This document shows positions 43,225 to 52,508 of a stretch of DNA of 64,000 nucleotides, in pieces. Numbering within the stretch: position 1 is the first letter of the stretch; every line of letters starts with the position of its first letter. Below the pieces are notes generated by a model. That model was not told the origin of the DNA. It ran no database searches and was given only the letters and a program-made list of their open reading frames with translations. The position numbers and the translations under genes are program-made. Source of the DNA: VFZP01 sp043755595 (GTDB taxonomy: Bacteria > Acidobacteriota > Terriglobia > Bryobacterales > Bryobacteraceae); assembly GCA_043755595.1 (NCBI GenBank), contig JAYUSQ010000016.1, positions 1 through 64,000 of the forward strand, in the 5' to 3' direction.

Positions 43225-44814
43225 ATGCCGTTCTTGTTTCTCCTCGCCGCCGCGCTTCCACAATTCGTGGACGTGACGACGCCATCGGGGATCAGCTTTA
43301 AGAACGAAGCCAGCCACACGCCGGAAAAATACCTCCTCGAATCCATGACCGGCGGAGTCGCCATGTTCGACTATAACGGCGACGGAAAGCTCGATCTTTT
43401 CTTCGTCAACGGAGCAAGCCTTCCCGCCGCCGATAAGTCGAATCCCCGCTACTGGAACCGCCTGTATCGCAATAACGGAAACTTCACTTTCACCGACGTC
43501 ACCGAGAAAGCCGGAGTCCGGGGACACTCCTACGGAATGGGCGTCGCCACCGGCGATTTCGACCATGACGGCCGCACGGACCTTTACGTCTCAAACTACG
43601 GCCGCAACATTCTTTACCGCAATCGCGGCGATGGCACGTTCGTCGATGTAACGGACAAAGCCGGCGTCGCCGCCTCCGGCTGGTCCACCGGAGCCATGTT
43701 CGTCGATTATGACCGCGACGGCGCGCTCGATCTTTTCGTCTCCCGCTATGTCGAATGGAGCTTCACCTCCAATCCCTACTGCGGCGAACGCAAGCCCGGC
43801 TTCCGCGCTTACTGCCATCCCGACTTGTTCCAGTCCGTCACCCATCTCCTGTTTCACAACAATCGCGACGGAACCTTCACCGACGTCACCGCCCAATCCG
43901 GTATCGCCAAAGCGCGAGGAAAGGGCCTCGGCGTCGCGTTCCACGACTACGATCACGACGGCTGGCCCGACATCCTGGTCGCGAACGATTCCTTCCCCCA
44001 ACAGCTCTTCCGCAACAAACGCGATGGCGCGTTTGAAGAAGTAGCCCTCGCACTTGGCCTCGCCTACGACGACGACGGCCGCACCTTCGCCGGTATGGGC
44101 GCCGACTTCGCCGATTACGACAATGACGGCTGGCCCGACGTCTTCATCAACGCGCTCGCCAACCAGCGCTATGGCCTCTTTCGCAATCTGAAGGACCGCT
44201 TCGAATACGTTACCGGCGGCACCGGCGTCGGCCGCATCACCGCGCGGCACTCCGGCTGGGGGACCCGTTTCCTCGATTACGACAACGACGGGTGGCTCGA
44301 TCTGTTCGTTGGCCAGGGCCACGTCATGGATAACATCGAACTGACCCAGCCCAGCGTCCGCTACCTCGAGCCACCCCTGCTGATGCGCAACGTCAAGGGA
44401 AAGTTCGAAGACGTTTCGATCGAGAGCGGAGAAATCTTCCAGATCCCGCTTGCCGCACGAGGAACCGCCTTCGGCGACCTCGACAATGACGGTTTTCCCG
44501 ATATCGCGATCAACTGCAATGACCGCCCTGCCGTGATCCTCAGGAATAAAGGCAACACAAACCACTGGCTCACTGTGAATATCCAGGACCGCGCAATCGG
44601 AGCCCGTGTCAAACTCATTACCGAGTCCGGGGCTGTCCTCGAACGCCTCGTTTCCACGGCAGGCAGCTACCTCTCCGCGAGCGACCCTAGAGTCACCTTC
44701 GGCCTTGGTCAAGACCGCCGTATCCGTTCGCTCGAGATCACGTGGCCGGACAACACAACCCGCAAGCTCGAAAATCTCGAGCCCGGCCGCATCGTCACCG
44801 TCGCGCCCCGGTAG
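43225..44814 (+). CDS. FG-GAP/ASPIC-UnbV (CRTAC1-type) secreted protein, copy 1
   Basis: This is a 529-residue protein. A short signal peptide (PFLFLLAAALP) is followed by FG-GAP/VCBS-like repeats, each with a calcium-loop pattern such as DYNGDGKLDLFFVNG, DFDHDGRTDLYVSN, DYDHDGWPDILVAND and DYDNDGWLDLFVGQG. The last ~110 residues form the ASPIC/UnbV domain (NHWLTVNIQDRAIGARVKL, SDPRVTFGLGQ, LEITWPDNTTRKLENL). The fold is an integrin-like propeller. Such proteins are abundant in Acidobacteria and Planctomycetes, role unknown. It is convergent with a TPR gene, and the pair recurs in mirror image at 46257-49141. Confidence 0.9.
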   Translation: MPFLFLLAAALPQFVDVTTPSGISFKNEASHTPEKYLLESMTGGVAMFDYNGDGKLDLFFVNGASLPAADKSNPRYWNRLYRNNGNFTFTDVTEKAGVRGHSYGMGVATGDFDHDGRTDLYVSNYGRNILYRNRGDGTFVDVTDKAGVAASGWSTGAMFVDYDRDGALDLFVSRYVEWSFTSNPYCGERKPGFRAYCHPDLFQSVTHLLFHNNRDGTFTDVTAQSGIAKARGKGLGVAFHDYDHDGWPDILVANDSFPQQLFRNKRDGAFEEVALALGLAYDDDGRTFAGMGADFADYDNDGWPDVFINALANQRYGLFRNLKDRFEYVTGGTGVGRITARHSGWGTRFLDYDNDGWLDLFVGQGHVMDNIELTQPSVRYLEPPLLMRNVKGKFEDVSIESGEIFQIPLAARGTAFGDLDNDGFPDIAINCNDRPAVILRNKGNTNHWLTVNIQDRAIGARVKLITESGAVLERLVSTAGSYLSASDPRVTFGLGQDRRIRSLEITWPDNTTRKLENLEPGRIVTVAPR

Positions 44815-44816
44815 TC

Positions 44817-46229
44817 CTATTTCGGTTGAATCAGCTTCCGGTGAATGTCCAGTTCCCGCTGTGCGAGCGCCGGCCGGTGTAGCGCCCGATACGCGCGGCT
44901 TAGCAGAAAGTGCGCCGTGGGATGGTCCTGACGCCGTGAAATCACGCTCTCCAGAAGAGGAACCGCCTTCGCCGATTGGTCCATTTGCAAATAGCACTTG
45001 GCCAGTTCTGTTTTCGCGTCGGTGAATTGAGGCGAAAGCTTCACCGTCTGTTCGAGAAGCGGAATGGCCTCCCGGAACTCTCCACCCTTCACGCGAATCA
45101 ACGCGCGTTCAAACAACGCGAGGTGGTTCTGGACGTCGCGCTCGAGTTCCGCAGCCGCTTCCTCGTCCTTCCCTTGCAGGCGGAGCACATGGCCGAGGCA
45201 AAAACGCACCCCCCCCATTTCCGGCGATCGCCGAAGCGCCTCCCGGTAGAATTCTTCCGCCTTCACATAATCCTCGTCGTATTCGGCGCTTAAGCCCTTT
45301 GCCTGCGACAGCCGGGCCGACTGCGGAGCCACCCGCTGCAGCCGATTCATAAGATCACCGGTCCGTTCGCCATACAATTTGTTCAGCCAGAACAAAGACT
45401 CGTCGGTGTTGGAAGCAGCCCGCAGCGCCACCAGACTCGGCGGCTTGTCGGTCAGCTCCGGGCCGGCGGCAAACGCAACCGCGCTAGCCGCCGGCTTTTG
45501 CATTTCGAGCAAGCCTGCGTGGCCTCCAAACACTTCCAGCCCCGACTGAATCACTCCTTGCGATTCCGCCGGCTTGCCCAGCCGCTCATACGCGTACGCC
45601 AAAAGTTGATGCGCCTCCGGGTACCGCCGGTAACGCACCGCCACTCGCAAAGGACCCAGCGCTTCCTGCGGCTGCCGCCGGGTGAGGAGGTAATGTCCCA
45701 ATCGCAGATTCGACAAGAACGAATTGGCATTCAACTTCAGCTCCGCCCGAGCCGCTTCCGCCGCCTCGTCCGTCCGTTCTTGCGCCCACAGGATCTCGAC
45801 CCGCTCCTCATTGACGCCTGTCAAAGCCGGTTTACTCTGGAGGGCGAGGTCGAGTTCGATCAGCGCATTCGCCGTATCGCCCCGCGCCAAGTGGCGGTGC
45901 GCCAGATGTTGATGCCGGCGCGCGGAACTCTCGCTGCGGGACGACAACAGGTCCGACAACTGCCGCGCCCGCCGCGTGTACGCTTCCGCCGCCGCAAACA
46001 GAAATTCGGGATCCGAAGCGTATTTCCGCTCGATCCGCTCGAAGTGCAGAATCGCCGCTTCGTAATCGGCTAGCGCCAAGCACGTGAAGCCCAGCCAGTA
46101 CTGCGCCTCGTGATTGTTGGGCTCGTCCCGCACGGCCCGTTCCAGCGCCACGCGGGCCTCGGTGAATTTGTTCTGCTCAAACAGCGCGCGGCCGTCACCA
46201 AGCGACGCCAACGCGAAGAGAAACCACAT
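44817..46229 (-). CDS. TPR-repeat protein, copy 1
   Basis: I use the ATG at 46229 (MWFLFALASLGDGRALFEQ), giving 470 residues; the longer open frame would run through the divergent gene. The N-terminus may be a short signal sequence. TPR-like helical pairs run through the whole length (RALFEQNKFTEARVALERAV, YWLGFTCLALADYEAAILHF), ending in KAVPLLE and HFLLSRAYRAL. The end closely resembles the end of the divergent TPR protein (KAVPLLE, HFLLAQAYRAL), so they appear to be paralogues. Its stop lies 2 bases past that of the CRTAC1 gene on the opposite strand. Confidence 0.85.
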   Translation of the reverse strand: MWFLFALASLGDGRALFEQNKFTEARVALERAVRDEPNNHEAQYWLGFTCLALADYEAAILHFERIERKYASDPEFLFAAAEAYTRRARQLSDLLSSRSESSARRHQHLAHRHLARGDTANALIELDLALQSKPALTGVNEERVEILWAQERTDEAAEAARAELKLNANSFLSNLRLGHYLLTRRQPQEALGPLRVAVRYRRYPEAHQLLAYAYERLGKPAESQGVIQSGLEVFGGHAGLLEMQKPAASAVAFAAGPELTDKPPSLVALRAASNTDESLFWLNKLYGERTGDLMNRLQRVAPQSARLSQAKGLSAEYDEDYVKAEEFYREALRRSPEMGGVRFCLGHVLRLQGKDEEAAAELERDVQNHLALFERALIRVKGGEFREAIPLLEQTVKLSPQFTDAKTELAKCYLQMDQSAKAVPLLESVISRRQDHPTAHFLLSRAYRALHRPALAQRELDIHRKLIQPK

Positions 46230-46256
46230 ACTCACTGAAAGTATACTGAGAACCGG
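46230..46256. promoter_or_regulatory. 27-bp divergent spacer with -10-like TATACT on both strands
   Basis: The palindrome AGTATACT holds TATACT on the plus strand (46242-46247) and on the minus strand (46245-46240). Predicted start sites fall 3-4 bases before each ATG (46257 plus, 46229 minus). No good -35 elements or SD sequences are visible. CTCA/TGAG arms (46231-46234, 46247-46250) flank it. Confidence 0.45.
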
Positions 46257-47462
46257 ATGACAAGCCCACTCCTCCTCCTGCTGCTTCAGATTTCGGGCGA
46301 GCAGCTCTATCAAGCCGGACGTTTTGTCGAAGCGCGCGATGCACTTCAGCGCGAGATTCGATCCGCCCAAGCCACTCCGCAGACTTACTTCTGGCTGGGA
46401 TACACAGAGCTCGCCTTGGGCAACAAACCGGGCGCCATCCAGCCCTTTGAAACGTATCTCAAGGCGAACCCAAAAGACGAAGACGTCCTCTACGCCGTCG
46501 CGCGGACCTACGCTCAACTCGCCGAAGCGAGCCTCGAGCGCATCTTCGGGCTCGATCCTAAATCCGCCCGAGCCTACCAGATGCGCGGCATCCGCTTCGA
46601 ACTCGAAAAGGAATGGCCGAAGGCGATCGAGTCCTATGAAACCGCCCTGAAGCTCGACCCCCCAATGCGCGGCGTCTGGTCTTCCATCGCCCGGATCTAC
46701 GCGCGCGAGCTTAATGACGCCACACGTTCCCGCGCGGCCGCCAGCCGGGAGCCGCGCCAGCCCTCCCCTTCTTTGGGAATTGCGCTCGTCGAGAAGAAGC
46801 AGCCTCGCGAGGCGCTATCACACCTGCTCCAATGGAGGTCGGCGCAGCCGCGGAATCCCGATGCGTATTACTACCTCGGCGAAGCGTACACCGATCTCAA
46901 AGTCGGAGCCATTCAGCGCCTTCGCACCGTAAACGCCTCCTCGTACCGCCTCCACCAAGTCCTCGCCGAAAGCTATGCCTCAACGCATCGGCGCGAAGAA
47001 GCGGTGGAGGAATACCGTCAACTGCTGAAACTCCGCCCCGGACTACCGGGAGTCCAGTTCGAACTCGCCCGCCTCCTCACCGATGCGGCGCCCGAGGAAG
47101 CCCGCGCTCTTCTGGAGCAGGAGCTTCGGATCGATCCGGGTCACTTCTTGGCCAAGAGCCTTTTGGGACAACTCCTGGTCGCTTTACACGAATCGGAAAA
47201 AGCGGTCCCCCTGCTGGAAACGGCTCTCGCCGCGCGAGATTCGCTTGCCGGTGCGCGAAAGGCTTTGGGCAAGGCCTTAGTCGAGACGGGTAAGCCCCGA
47301 GAGGCTCTCGATCATCTTCTACGAGTGGTGCGCGAAGACCCCGATGACGAGCAAATCCATTTCCTGCTGGCGCAAGCCTATCGCGCATTGGGCTTGTCGA
47401 GCGATGCAGCCCGGGAAATGGCCCTCCACCAGCAAGTGACTCGAAAGTTGGACGCGCGTTAG
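46257..47462 (+). CDS. TPR-repeat protein, copy 2
   Basis: This is a 401-residue protein. A leucine-rich signal-like start (SPLLLLLLQISG) is followed by repeated TPR units (EQLYQAGRFVEARDALQREI, YFWLGYTELALGNKPGAIQPF, AIESYETALKLDP), ending in HFLLAQAYRALGLSSDAARE. It resembles the divergent copy 1 in length, repeat layout and C-terminus. It lies head to head with copy 1 and tail to tail with the second CRTAC1 gene. The TPR surface suggests partner binding; the partner could be the CRTAC1 protein, but this is inference. Confidence 0.85.
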   Translation: MTSPLLLLLLQISGEQLYQAGRFVEARDALQREIRSAQATPQTYFWLGYTELALGNKPGAIQPFETYLKANPKDEDVLYAVARTYAQLAEASLERIFGLDPKSARAYQMRGIRFELEKEWPKAIESYETALKLDPPMRGVWSSIARIYARELNDATRSRAAASREPRQPSPSLGIALVEKKQPREALSHLLQWRSAQPRNPDAYYYLGEAYTDLKVGAIQRLRTVNASSYRLHQVLAESYASTHRREEAVEEYRQLLKLRPGLPGVQFELARLLTDAAPEEARALLEQELRIDPGHFLAKSLLGQLLVALHESEKAVPLLETALAARDSLAGARKALGKALVETGKPREALDHLLRVVREDPDDEQIHFLLAQAYRALGLSSDAAREMALHQQVTRKLDAR

Positions 47463-47530
47463 AGCGCTTTCCAGCTTCCTGTAGGACCCCCGGCGTGGGG
47501 CAAGCTTCAGCCCGCCTTCGTGAGTCCGGT

Positions 47531-49141
47531 CTACCGCCGCGAGAGCCGCTGGTTCGCCTTCACGTTTTTCAACGTCTCGCGGCGCGCACCGCCAAGCGTG
47601 ATCTGAATCTCGCTAGCTTCCAATGCTTCGCCAAGGCCGAAGTGTACTCGCCGGTCGCTCGAACTCAGATATCCCGAAGACGACCGCGCCTCGCTCGACT
47701 GCGTCATGCCATTCGCCTTTACCGTAATCCGGGCGCCCGTCGGCGCCTCCACCGTGATCCAGTTCCCGGCGGGTTTGCCCCTGTTCTCATAGAGCGCTGG
47801 TGGAGCGTCGATGTTGTTGATCAGGATGTCCAGGTCGCCATCGTTGTCGAAGTCCCCAACGGCTGCGCCTCGTCCCGGAAGCGGCGTCGGCAATAGGGGC
47901 CACTCCTCAAACTTGCCGTTGTGCAGATTGCGGAAAATCAAAGGTTTCTGCCGGTACCGGTCGCCCATCTCCGGGTAGACGTGCCCGTTCACCATGAAGA
48001 TCTCGAGCCATCCATCGTTGTCGAGATCAAGGAAGTTCGCGGCCCATCCTAGATACGGGAGTGTTGCGCGGCCCAATCCCGAAGCCCAGGTCACGTCTTC
48101 GAAGAAGCCGTCTTGGCCTCCCCGGTACAACGGAAACGGCTGCCCCTCGAACGTCGTGACGAAAATGTCCTGCACGCCGCGGTGGAACAGATCGCCCGCA
48201 TCCACGCCCATGGAAGATTGCGCGAGCCCGTCTGGTGAAAATGCCACGCCCGCTTCCACCGCCATGTCCTTGAACTTGCCATTCCCGAGGTTGTGCCAAA
48301 GCTGGTTCGGCGTATCGTCATTCGCCACATAGATGTCCGGACGTCCGTCGATGTCGTAGTCGAGCGAGATTACACCCATTCCGTGGTGCGGACCCTTTAC
48401 CGTTCGAATGCCCGCCTCCTTCGACACCTCCCGGAACGTGCCGTCCCCGTTGTTGTGATAGAGCGAATGCGGATCGGACTGAAAGCCCTGCGGACCGCAG
48501 AACACACTCTTGCCCTGGTACAGACACGCCGAACTCCGCGGCGGCGGTTTGGAAATATCGAACTTGACGTACCGCGCCACGAACAGGTCGGCATGGCCGT
48601 CGTTGTCGTAGTCGAGGAACGTCGCGCCGGTTGACCACATCCCCAGGGAAAGCACGCCCGCGCGCTCCGCCAACTCTTCCCAGCCCTTCCCCTGCTTGTT
48701 GCGAAACAGCCAATTGCGACCGTAGCCGGTGATCAGGAAATCGTCCCAGCCATCTCCATCGTAGTCACCGGCGGCCACGCCCATTCCCATCCCCTTCGCC
48801 GCCAACGGAACCTGACGGAATGTACCATCCCGCTGGTTGCGGAATAGCGCGCACACCGTTTCCCCGCTCACCAAAATCGCGTCTGGCCAGCCGTCTTTGT
48901 CGAAATCGATCCAGGCCGCCCCACCGCCGGACGATTCCAGAATATAGTCCTTCTTCGCGCTCCCCTGCCGGTTCACGAACTCCGCCAAACCGGCCTTGGC
49001 GGTCACATCCACAAGCTCGATTGCAAAGACTGGCAGGCACCAGCAGAGCGCCAGCGCGAATCTGGAAAGACGCTGAAAAAGCCGCTTCCTTAGGGCGCGG
49101 CTGGGACAATGGAGAGCGGGACTATGCCCGCTAGAAATCAA
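47531..49141 (-). CDS. FG-GAP/ASPIC-UnbV (CRTAC1-type) secreted protein, copy 2
   Basis: This 536-residue protein starts at TTG 49141, overlapping the end of the receptor gene by 11 bases; no ATG precedes the signal sequence (FALALCWCLPVFA). FG-GAP repeats with calcium-type loops are clear (DFDKDGWPDAILVSG, DYDGDGWDDFLITG, DYDNDGHADLFVARY, DLDNDGWLEIFMVNG). The C-terminal ASPIC/UnbV domain is present (NWITVEAPTGARITVKAN, DRRVHFGLGEA). It is homologous to copy 1 and is probably translated from the receptor mRNA by coupling. Confidence 0.88.
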   Translation of the reverse strand: MISSGHSPALHCPSRALRKRLFQRLSRFALALCWCLPVFAIELVDVTAKAGLAEFVNRQGSAKKDYILESSGGGAAWIDFDKDGWPDAILVSGETVCALFRNQRDGTFRQVPLAAKGMGMGVAAGDYDGDGWDDFLITGYGRNWLFRNKQGKGWEELAERAGVLSLGMWSTGATFLDYDNDGHADLFVARYVKFDISKPPPRSSACLYQGKSVFCGPQGFQSDPHSLYHNNGDGTFREVSKEAGIRTVKGPHHGMGVISLDYDIDGRPDIYVANDDTPNQLWHNLGNGKFKDMAVEAGVAFSPDGLAQSSMGVDAGDLFHRGVQDIFVTTFEGQPFPLYRGGQDGFFEDVTWASGLGRATLPYLGWAANFLDLDNDGWLEIFMVNGHVYPEMGDRYRQKPLIFRNLHNGKFEEWPLLPTPLPGRGAAVGDFDNDGDLDILINNIDAPPALYENRGKPAGNWITVEAPTGARITVKANGMTQSSEARSSSGYLSSSDRRVHFGLGEALEASEIQITLGGARRETLKNVKANQRLSRR

Positions 49142-52100
49142 GACGGAAGCCGAGCTGAATCGTTCGCGGATTCCCTTGTCCGGTGATCCTGCCGAAGTTG
49201 GGGTTAGTCAGGTCCGTGATCGGTGAGCTCAAATTCCGGCGATTGAAAACGTTAAAGAAGTCTCCACGAAATTCCACAGCCCGCCGGTCCATGAAGCGAT
49301 ACTTCTTCATTACCGAGACATCTTCATTTCGGGTTCCGAAGCCGCGCACATTTGGCAGGAACACGCCGAGATTCCCGAAGGTAAACGCGCTGGGCGTGGC
49401 GAACGCCGCCCGATTCAGAAGTATATCGCCCGTTTGACCGGTCAAGCCGTTTAAAGGTTGGAACTCCCCACGCCCCGGCCCAGTCCTAATCGGTACGCCA
49501 TCAACGCGGTTGGGCCGAAGGTGACCGTTAAAAATCGGTAATCCATTGGGGACCGTGATTCGCAACGGACCGCCCGCTTGATACTCATGAATCGAAGCCA
49601 CTGCCCAGCCGCCGAGCACCTTGCTAATCGGTCCGGACTTGAGCCGGGACTTGCCAGGGCCGAACGGCAGTTCATAGTAATAACTCAGCACCAAGCGCTG
49701 CGGCCGGTCGGTGTTGGAAATCGACTTCTCCGCCCGCCGGTTGAATTGATCCTGGGGCGCGGGCAACGTGCCATTTGCATCGAAGGCCACGTCCGTGATC
49801 GTCTTCGACGCCGAGTACGAGACCAGGAACTGCAACCCGTTCGAAAACCTCTTCTCCGCTTTGAACAGGAAGGCATGATAAGTCGAGTTCCCGGCCGGTG
49901 CGTTGAAGGTCGTGATGTCCTGATACTGGGGGAACGCTCGCAGCGACTGCGAAACCGTGCCGTTAAAACCCGGGTACGGCGGTGCGTACCCTGCCGCTCT
50001 GGCCTCGGGCGAATTGATGTTTGACCGCAGCAGATTGCCGAGGCTCAGATTCTGGGGATTCACTTGATTCAACCGGACCTGGGCATTATTGGTGATGCCA
50101 TGGGCAACCGTACCTACATAGGATCCTTCGAATAGAATATCCTTCACTGTTCGCTGTATGTTCATCTGCCACTGGCTCGTTCGTGGCAGCCGTCCGCTGC
50201 ATCCCGCGCAAGTCAGAGAGGTCGAGGTGTTCTGATTGTTGGCCACGGTCGCATTCAGGAACGGCGGCGGATTTACTAAGCCGGCGGGCCACCCCTGGTC
50301 GATATTGAATGCCGGAGTGATGCCACCGTCGCCGCTCGATATTCCGACCGCCGCGGCGTACCCCTGGAAGCTCAGATTGTTGCCGATAATCGGAGCGTAG
50401 AACATTCCATAGCCCGAGCGGATGATAGTCTTCGGCGTCAACTGATAGGCAAGGCCGAAACGCGGGCCGAAACCTCCGAGGTATGTGCTTTGAAATCCTC
50501 GCTTGGTCTTATCTCCGAAAACCACCGCGCCCAGACGATTCGCGGCCCCCGGGTTCGGTACGGTGATGTCCAATTGGCTCGTTCGGCCCGCCACTTCGTA
50601 CCATGGATTCTGTAGTTCCCACCGCACGCCATAGTTCAACGTGAGCTTCTTGGTGATCTTCCAATCGTCCTGTATGTAGGTGCCGAAATATCGCGAGCGT
50701 AGCCCGTACGGAATGCCCTTGGAAAGCGAAGCGTTATTCACGGCGCCGAGAAGGAAGGTGGCGTACGAGTGACCGGTATTGCCTACGTTCGGCTGGCTGG
50801 TGGCGAATTGCGAGAAGCCGTACGTGCCCATCTCGTTGCCGAGCGGACGGAAGTTGAAATGGAACCAATCGGCGCGCGCGCCGAACTTGATGTTGTGCTT
50901 GCCGCGCGTCCAGGTCACCGAGTCCTGCAGGTTGTAGTTGTCGTCGCCCTCGTAACGGAAATCCGTATTGGCGATCGCGCCGAAGCCCTGGCCGTCGAAC
51001 GTCACCGCCGGGAATCCGCCTGAAAACGCGCCGGGCACCTTTAACCCGATATCGGCAGAGCTCGCGGTGGGATTGCCAAAGCGCGTGTAGCCGGCCTGGA
51101 TTCGATTACTGAGGTTCGGGCGAATGAAGTAGTCGTCGCTTAGCACCACGTTGCGCGATTGCGGGTTGTCCACAAACCCGTCGGAGACGCGGGGAAGCGG
51201 GCCGCGCGAATGCGTCCGGCGGGGATTCTGATAGCGAACGTTGCCGCTGAACTTGTTCTTGTCCGAGATTTGATGGTCGATCTTCACGAGGAACGAATCG
51301 GAGGGCTGGGTGGCTGGGCCGACGCCGATAAAATTCCCGGAGAGCTGTCCCGGTACGTTCGACGCCGGGATGACGTTTTGGATCGCTTTGGCGAAGCTGG
51401 AGAAGCGCGACGCCGGAATCTGGTTTCCGGGAAACTGGGCGCGAACGCCGGAGCCGCCAGCGGCGGTGAGCGGATCGAAAATCGGATTGATGCGAGGATC
51501 GGAAAAATCGCCCTGCCGCATCGCCGCGGTGGCCACCGTGGTCGTTACGCCTTGCGGAACGTTGATGCGCTGGAAGCCCGTGTAGTTTCCGAAGTAGAAT
51601 GTGCGGTTCTTACCGTTATAGAGTTTCGGGATGATGAGAGGTCCGCCGATCGACCCTGCATACTCAGCCTGCCGGGTCACGTCCGGAATCCGCGCGTTAA
51701 AGCGGCGCGAGTCCAATACGTTGTTGCGCAGCAGTAACGTTACGTTGCCGTGGACATCGTTGCCGCCGGACTGCGTGATCATCGTCACCACGCCGCTGGA
51801 GGTCCGCCCGTATTCGGCCGGCGGCACTACCGCCTCCACCTTGAATTCCGCGATCGTGTCATAAGACGGATGCGCCTGGTCCGGGCTGTTGGTCGCAGCG
51901 TTGTAAGCTACCGGCGCGCCGTCGACGAGAACCTCGCTCGCAAACGCGCGCCCGCCCGTGATGTTCGCCCCGAACGCGCCACCCGTGGCGCCCGGCGTCA
52001 GCCTCACAAAGCTAGTGGGGTCACGCAACGCGCCGGTCAACTGGAACGGCAGCGCATTGAGCATCGTCTTGTTCACCTGATTGCTCACCGTGGAAGACTC

Positions 52101-52469
52101 GGGTTGAAGCAGCGGCACCTCCGCTTGCACCGTCACGCTTTCGCCGACCGAGCCCACCTGGAGCGCCACGTCCACGCGAAGCGCGCGCGCCGCGTCCAGC
52201 ACGAGGTTTGACTCCACGTGCCCTTTGAATCCTGGAGAATTCACCTTGACCTCATACGGGCCGGCTGTCAGGGAGGGAACGTTGTAGACGCCGGCGGAAT
52301 TGGTCTCTGTCAGCGAAACCATACCTGTCGCGGTATTCTTGACACTGACCTTTGCGCCCGCCACGAGGGAAGTGCTTGGATCGGTGACGAGGCCGGTGAT
52401 GGAACCAGTGACGCCCTGTCCGAAGGCAGACATGGCAAAAAGTGTAAGGCAGGCAATACGGGCTTTCAT
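49131..52469 (-). CDS. Oar-like TonB-dependent receptor with carboxypeptidase-regulatory-like domain
   Basis: The start is set at the ATG at 52469 (KARIACLTLFAMSAFGQ signal peptide), because the promoter at 52480-52508 lies within the longer frame. The 1112-residue protein has a CarboxypepD_reg-like domain (about 22-105; GSITGLVTDPSTSLVAGAKV), a plug (about 115-240; FVRLTPGATGGAFGANI, VEAVVPPAEYGR) and a large barrel ending in TIQLGFRLDF with a terminal Phe. The stop overlaps the CRTAC1 copy 2 gene. A partner relation between receptor and FG-GAP protein is suggested by this operon. Substrate unknown. Confidence 0.92.
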   Translation of the reverse strand: MKARIACLTLFAMSAFGQGVTGSITGLVTDPSTSLVAGAKVSVKNTATGMVSLTETNSAGVYNVPSLTAGPYEVKVNSPGFKGHVESNLVLDAARALRVDVALQVGSVGESVTVQAEVPLLQPESSTVSNQVNKTMLNALPFQLTGALRDPTSFVRLTPGATGGAFGANITGGRAFASEVLVDGAPVAYNAATNSPDQAHPSYDTIAEFKVEAVVPPAEYGRTSSGVVTMITQSGGNDVHGNVTLLLRNNVLDSRRFNARIPDVTRQAEYAGSIGGPLIIPKLYNGKNRTFYFGNYTGFQRINVPQGVTTTVATAAMRQGDFSDPRINPIFDPLTAAGGSGVRAQFPGNQIPASRFSSFAKAIQNVIPASNVPGQLSGNFIGVGPATQPSDSFLVKIDHQISDKNKFSGNVRYQNPRRTHSRGPLPRVSDGFVDNPQSRNVVLSDDYFIRPNLSNRIQAGYTRFGNPTASSADIGLKVPGAFSGGFPAVTFDGQGFGAIANTDFRYEGDDNYNLQDSVTWTRGKHNIKFGARADWFHFNFRPLGNEMGTYGFSQFATSQPNVGNTGHSYATFLLGAVNNASLSKGIPYGLRSRYFGTYIQDDWKITKKLTLNYGVRWELQNPWYEVAGRTSQLDITVPNPGAANRLGAVVFGDKTKRGFQSTYLGGFGPRFGLAYQLTPKTIIRSGYGMFYAPIIGNNLSFQGYAAAVGISSGDGGITPAFNIDQGWPAGLVNPPPFLNATVANNQNTSTSLTCAGCSGRLPRTSQWQMNIQRTVKDILFEGSYVGTVAHGITNNAQVRLNQVNPQNLSLGNLLRSNINSPEARAAGYAPPYPGFNGTVSQSLRAFPQYQDITTFNAPAGNSTYHAFLFKAEKRFSNGLQFLVSYSASKTITDVAFDANGTLPAPQDQFNRRAEKSISNTDRPQRLVLSYYYELPFGPGKSRLKSGPISKVLGGWAVASIHEYQAGGPLRITVPNGLPIFNGHLRPNRVDGVPIRTGPGRGEFQPLNGLTGQTGDILLNRAAFATPSAFTFGNLGVFLPNVRGFGTRNEDVSVMKKYRFMDRRAVEFRGDFFNVFNRRNLSSPITDLTNPNFGRITGQGNPRTIQLGFRLDF

Positions 52470-52478
52470 ATGACAAAG

Positions 52479-52508
52479 TATGATATTTAAGTTCATGAAG
52501 GCTGTCAA
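52479..52508. promoter_or_regulatory. Strong sigma-70-type promoter and overlapping divergent -10
   Basis: On the minus strand TTGACA (52508-52503), a 17-base spacer and TATCAT (52485-52480) form a near-consensus promoter. Its predicted start lies about 3-4 bases before the receptor ATG (52469). On the plus strand TATGAT (52479-52484) overlaps the same -10 and would start transcription about 4 bases before the TPR ATG at 52495. SD sequences are absent on both sides. Confidence 0.65.

Noticed and set aside
43591..44997. 468-codon minus-strand frame opposite CRTAC1 copy 1
   Set aside because: Antisense of calcium-loop repeats, which produces long open frames; no independent support.
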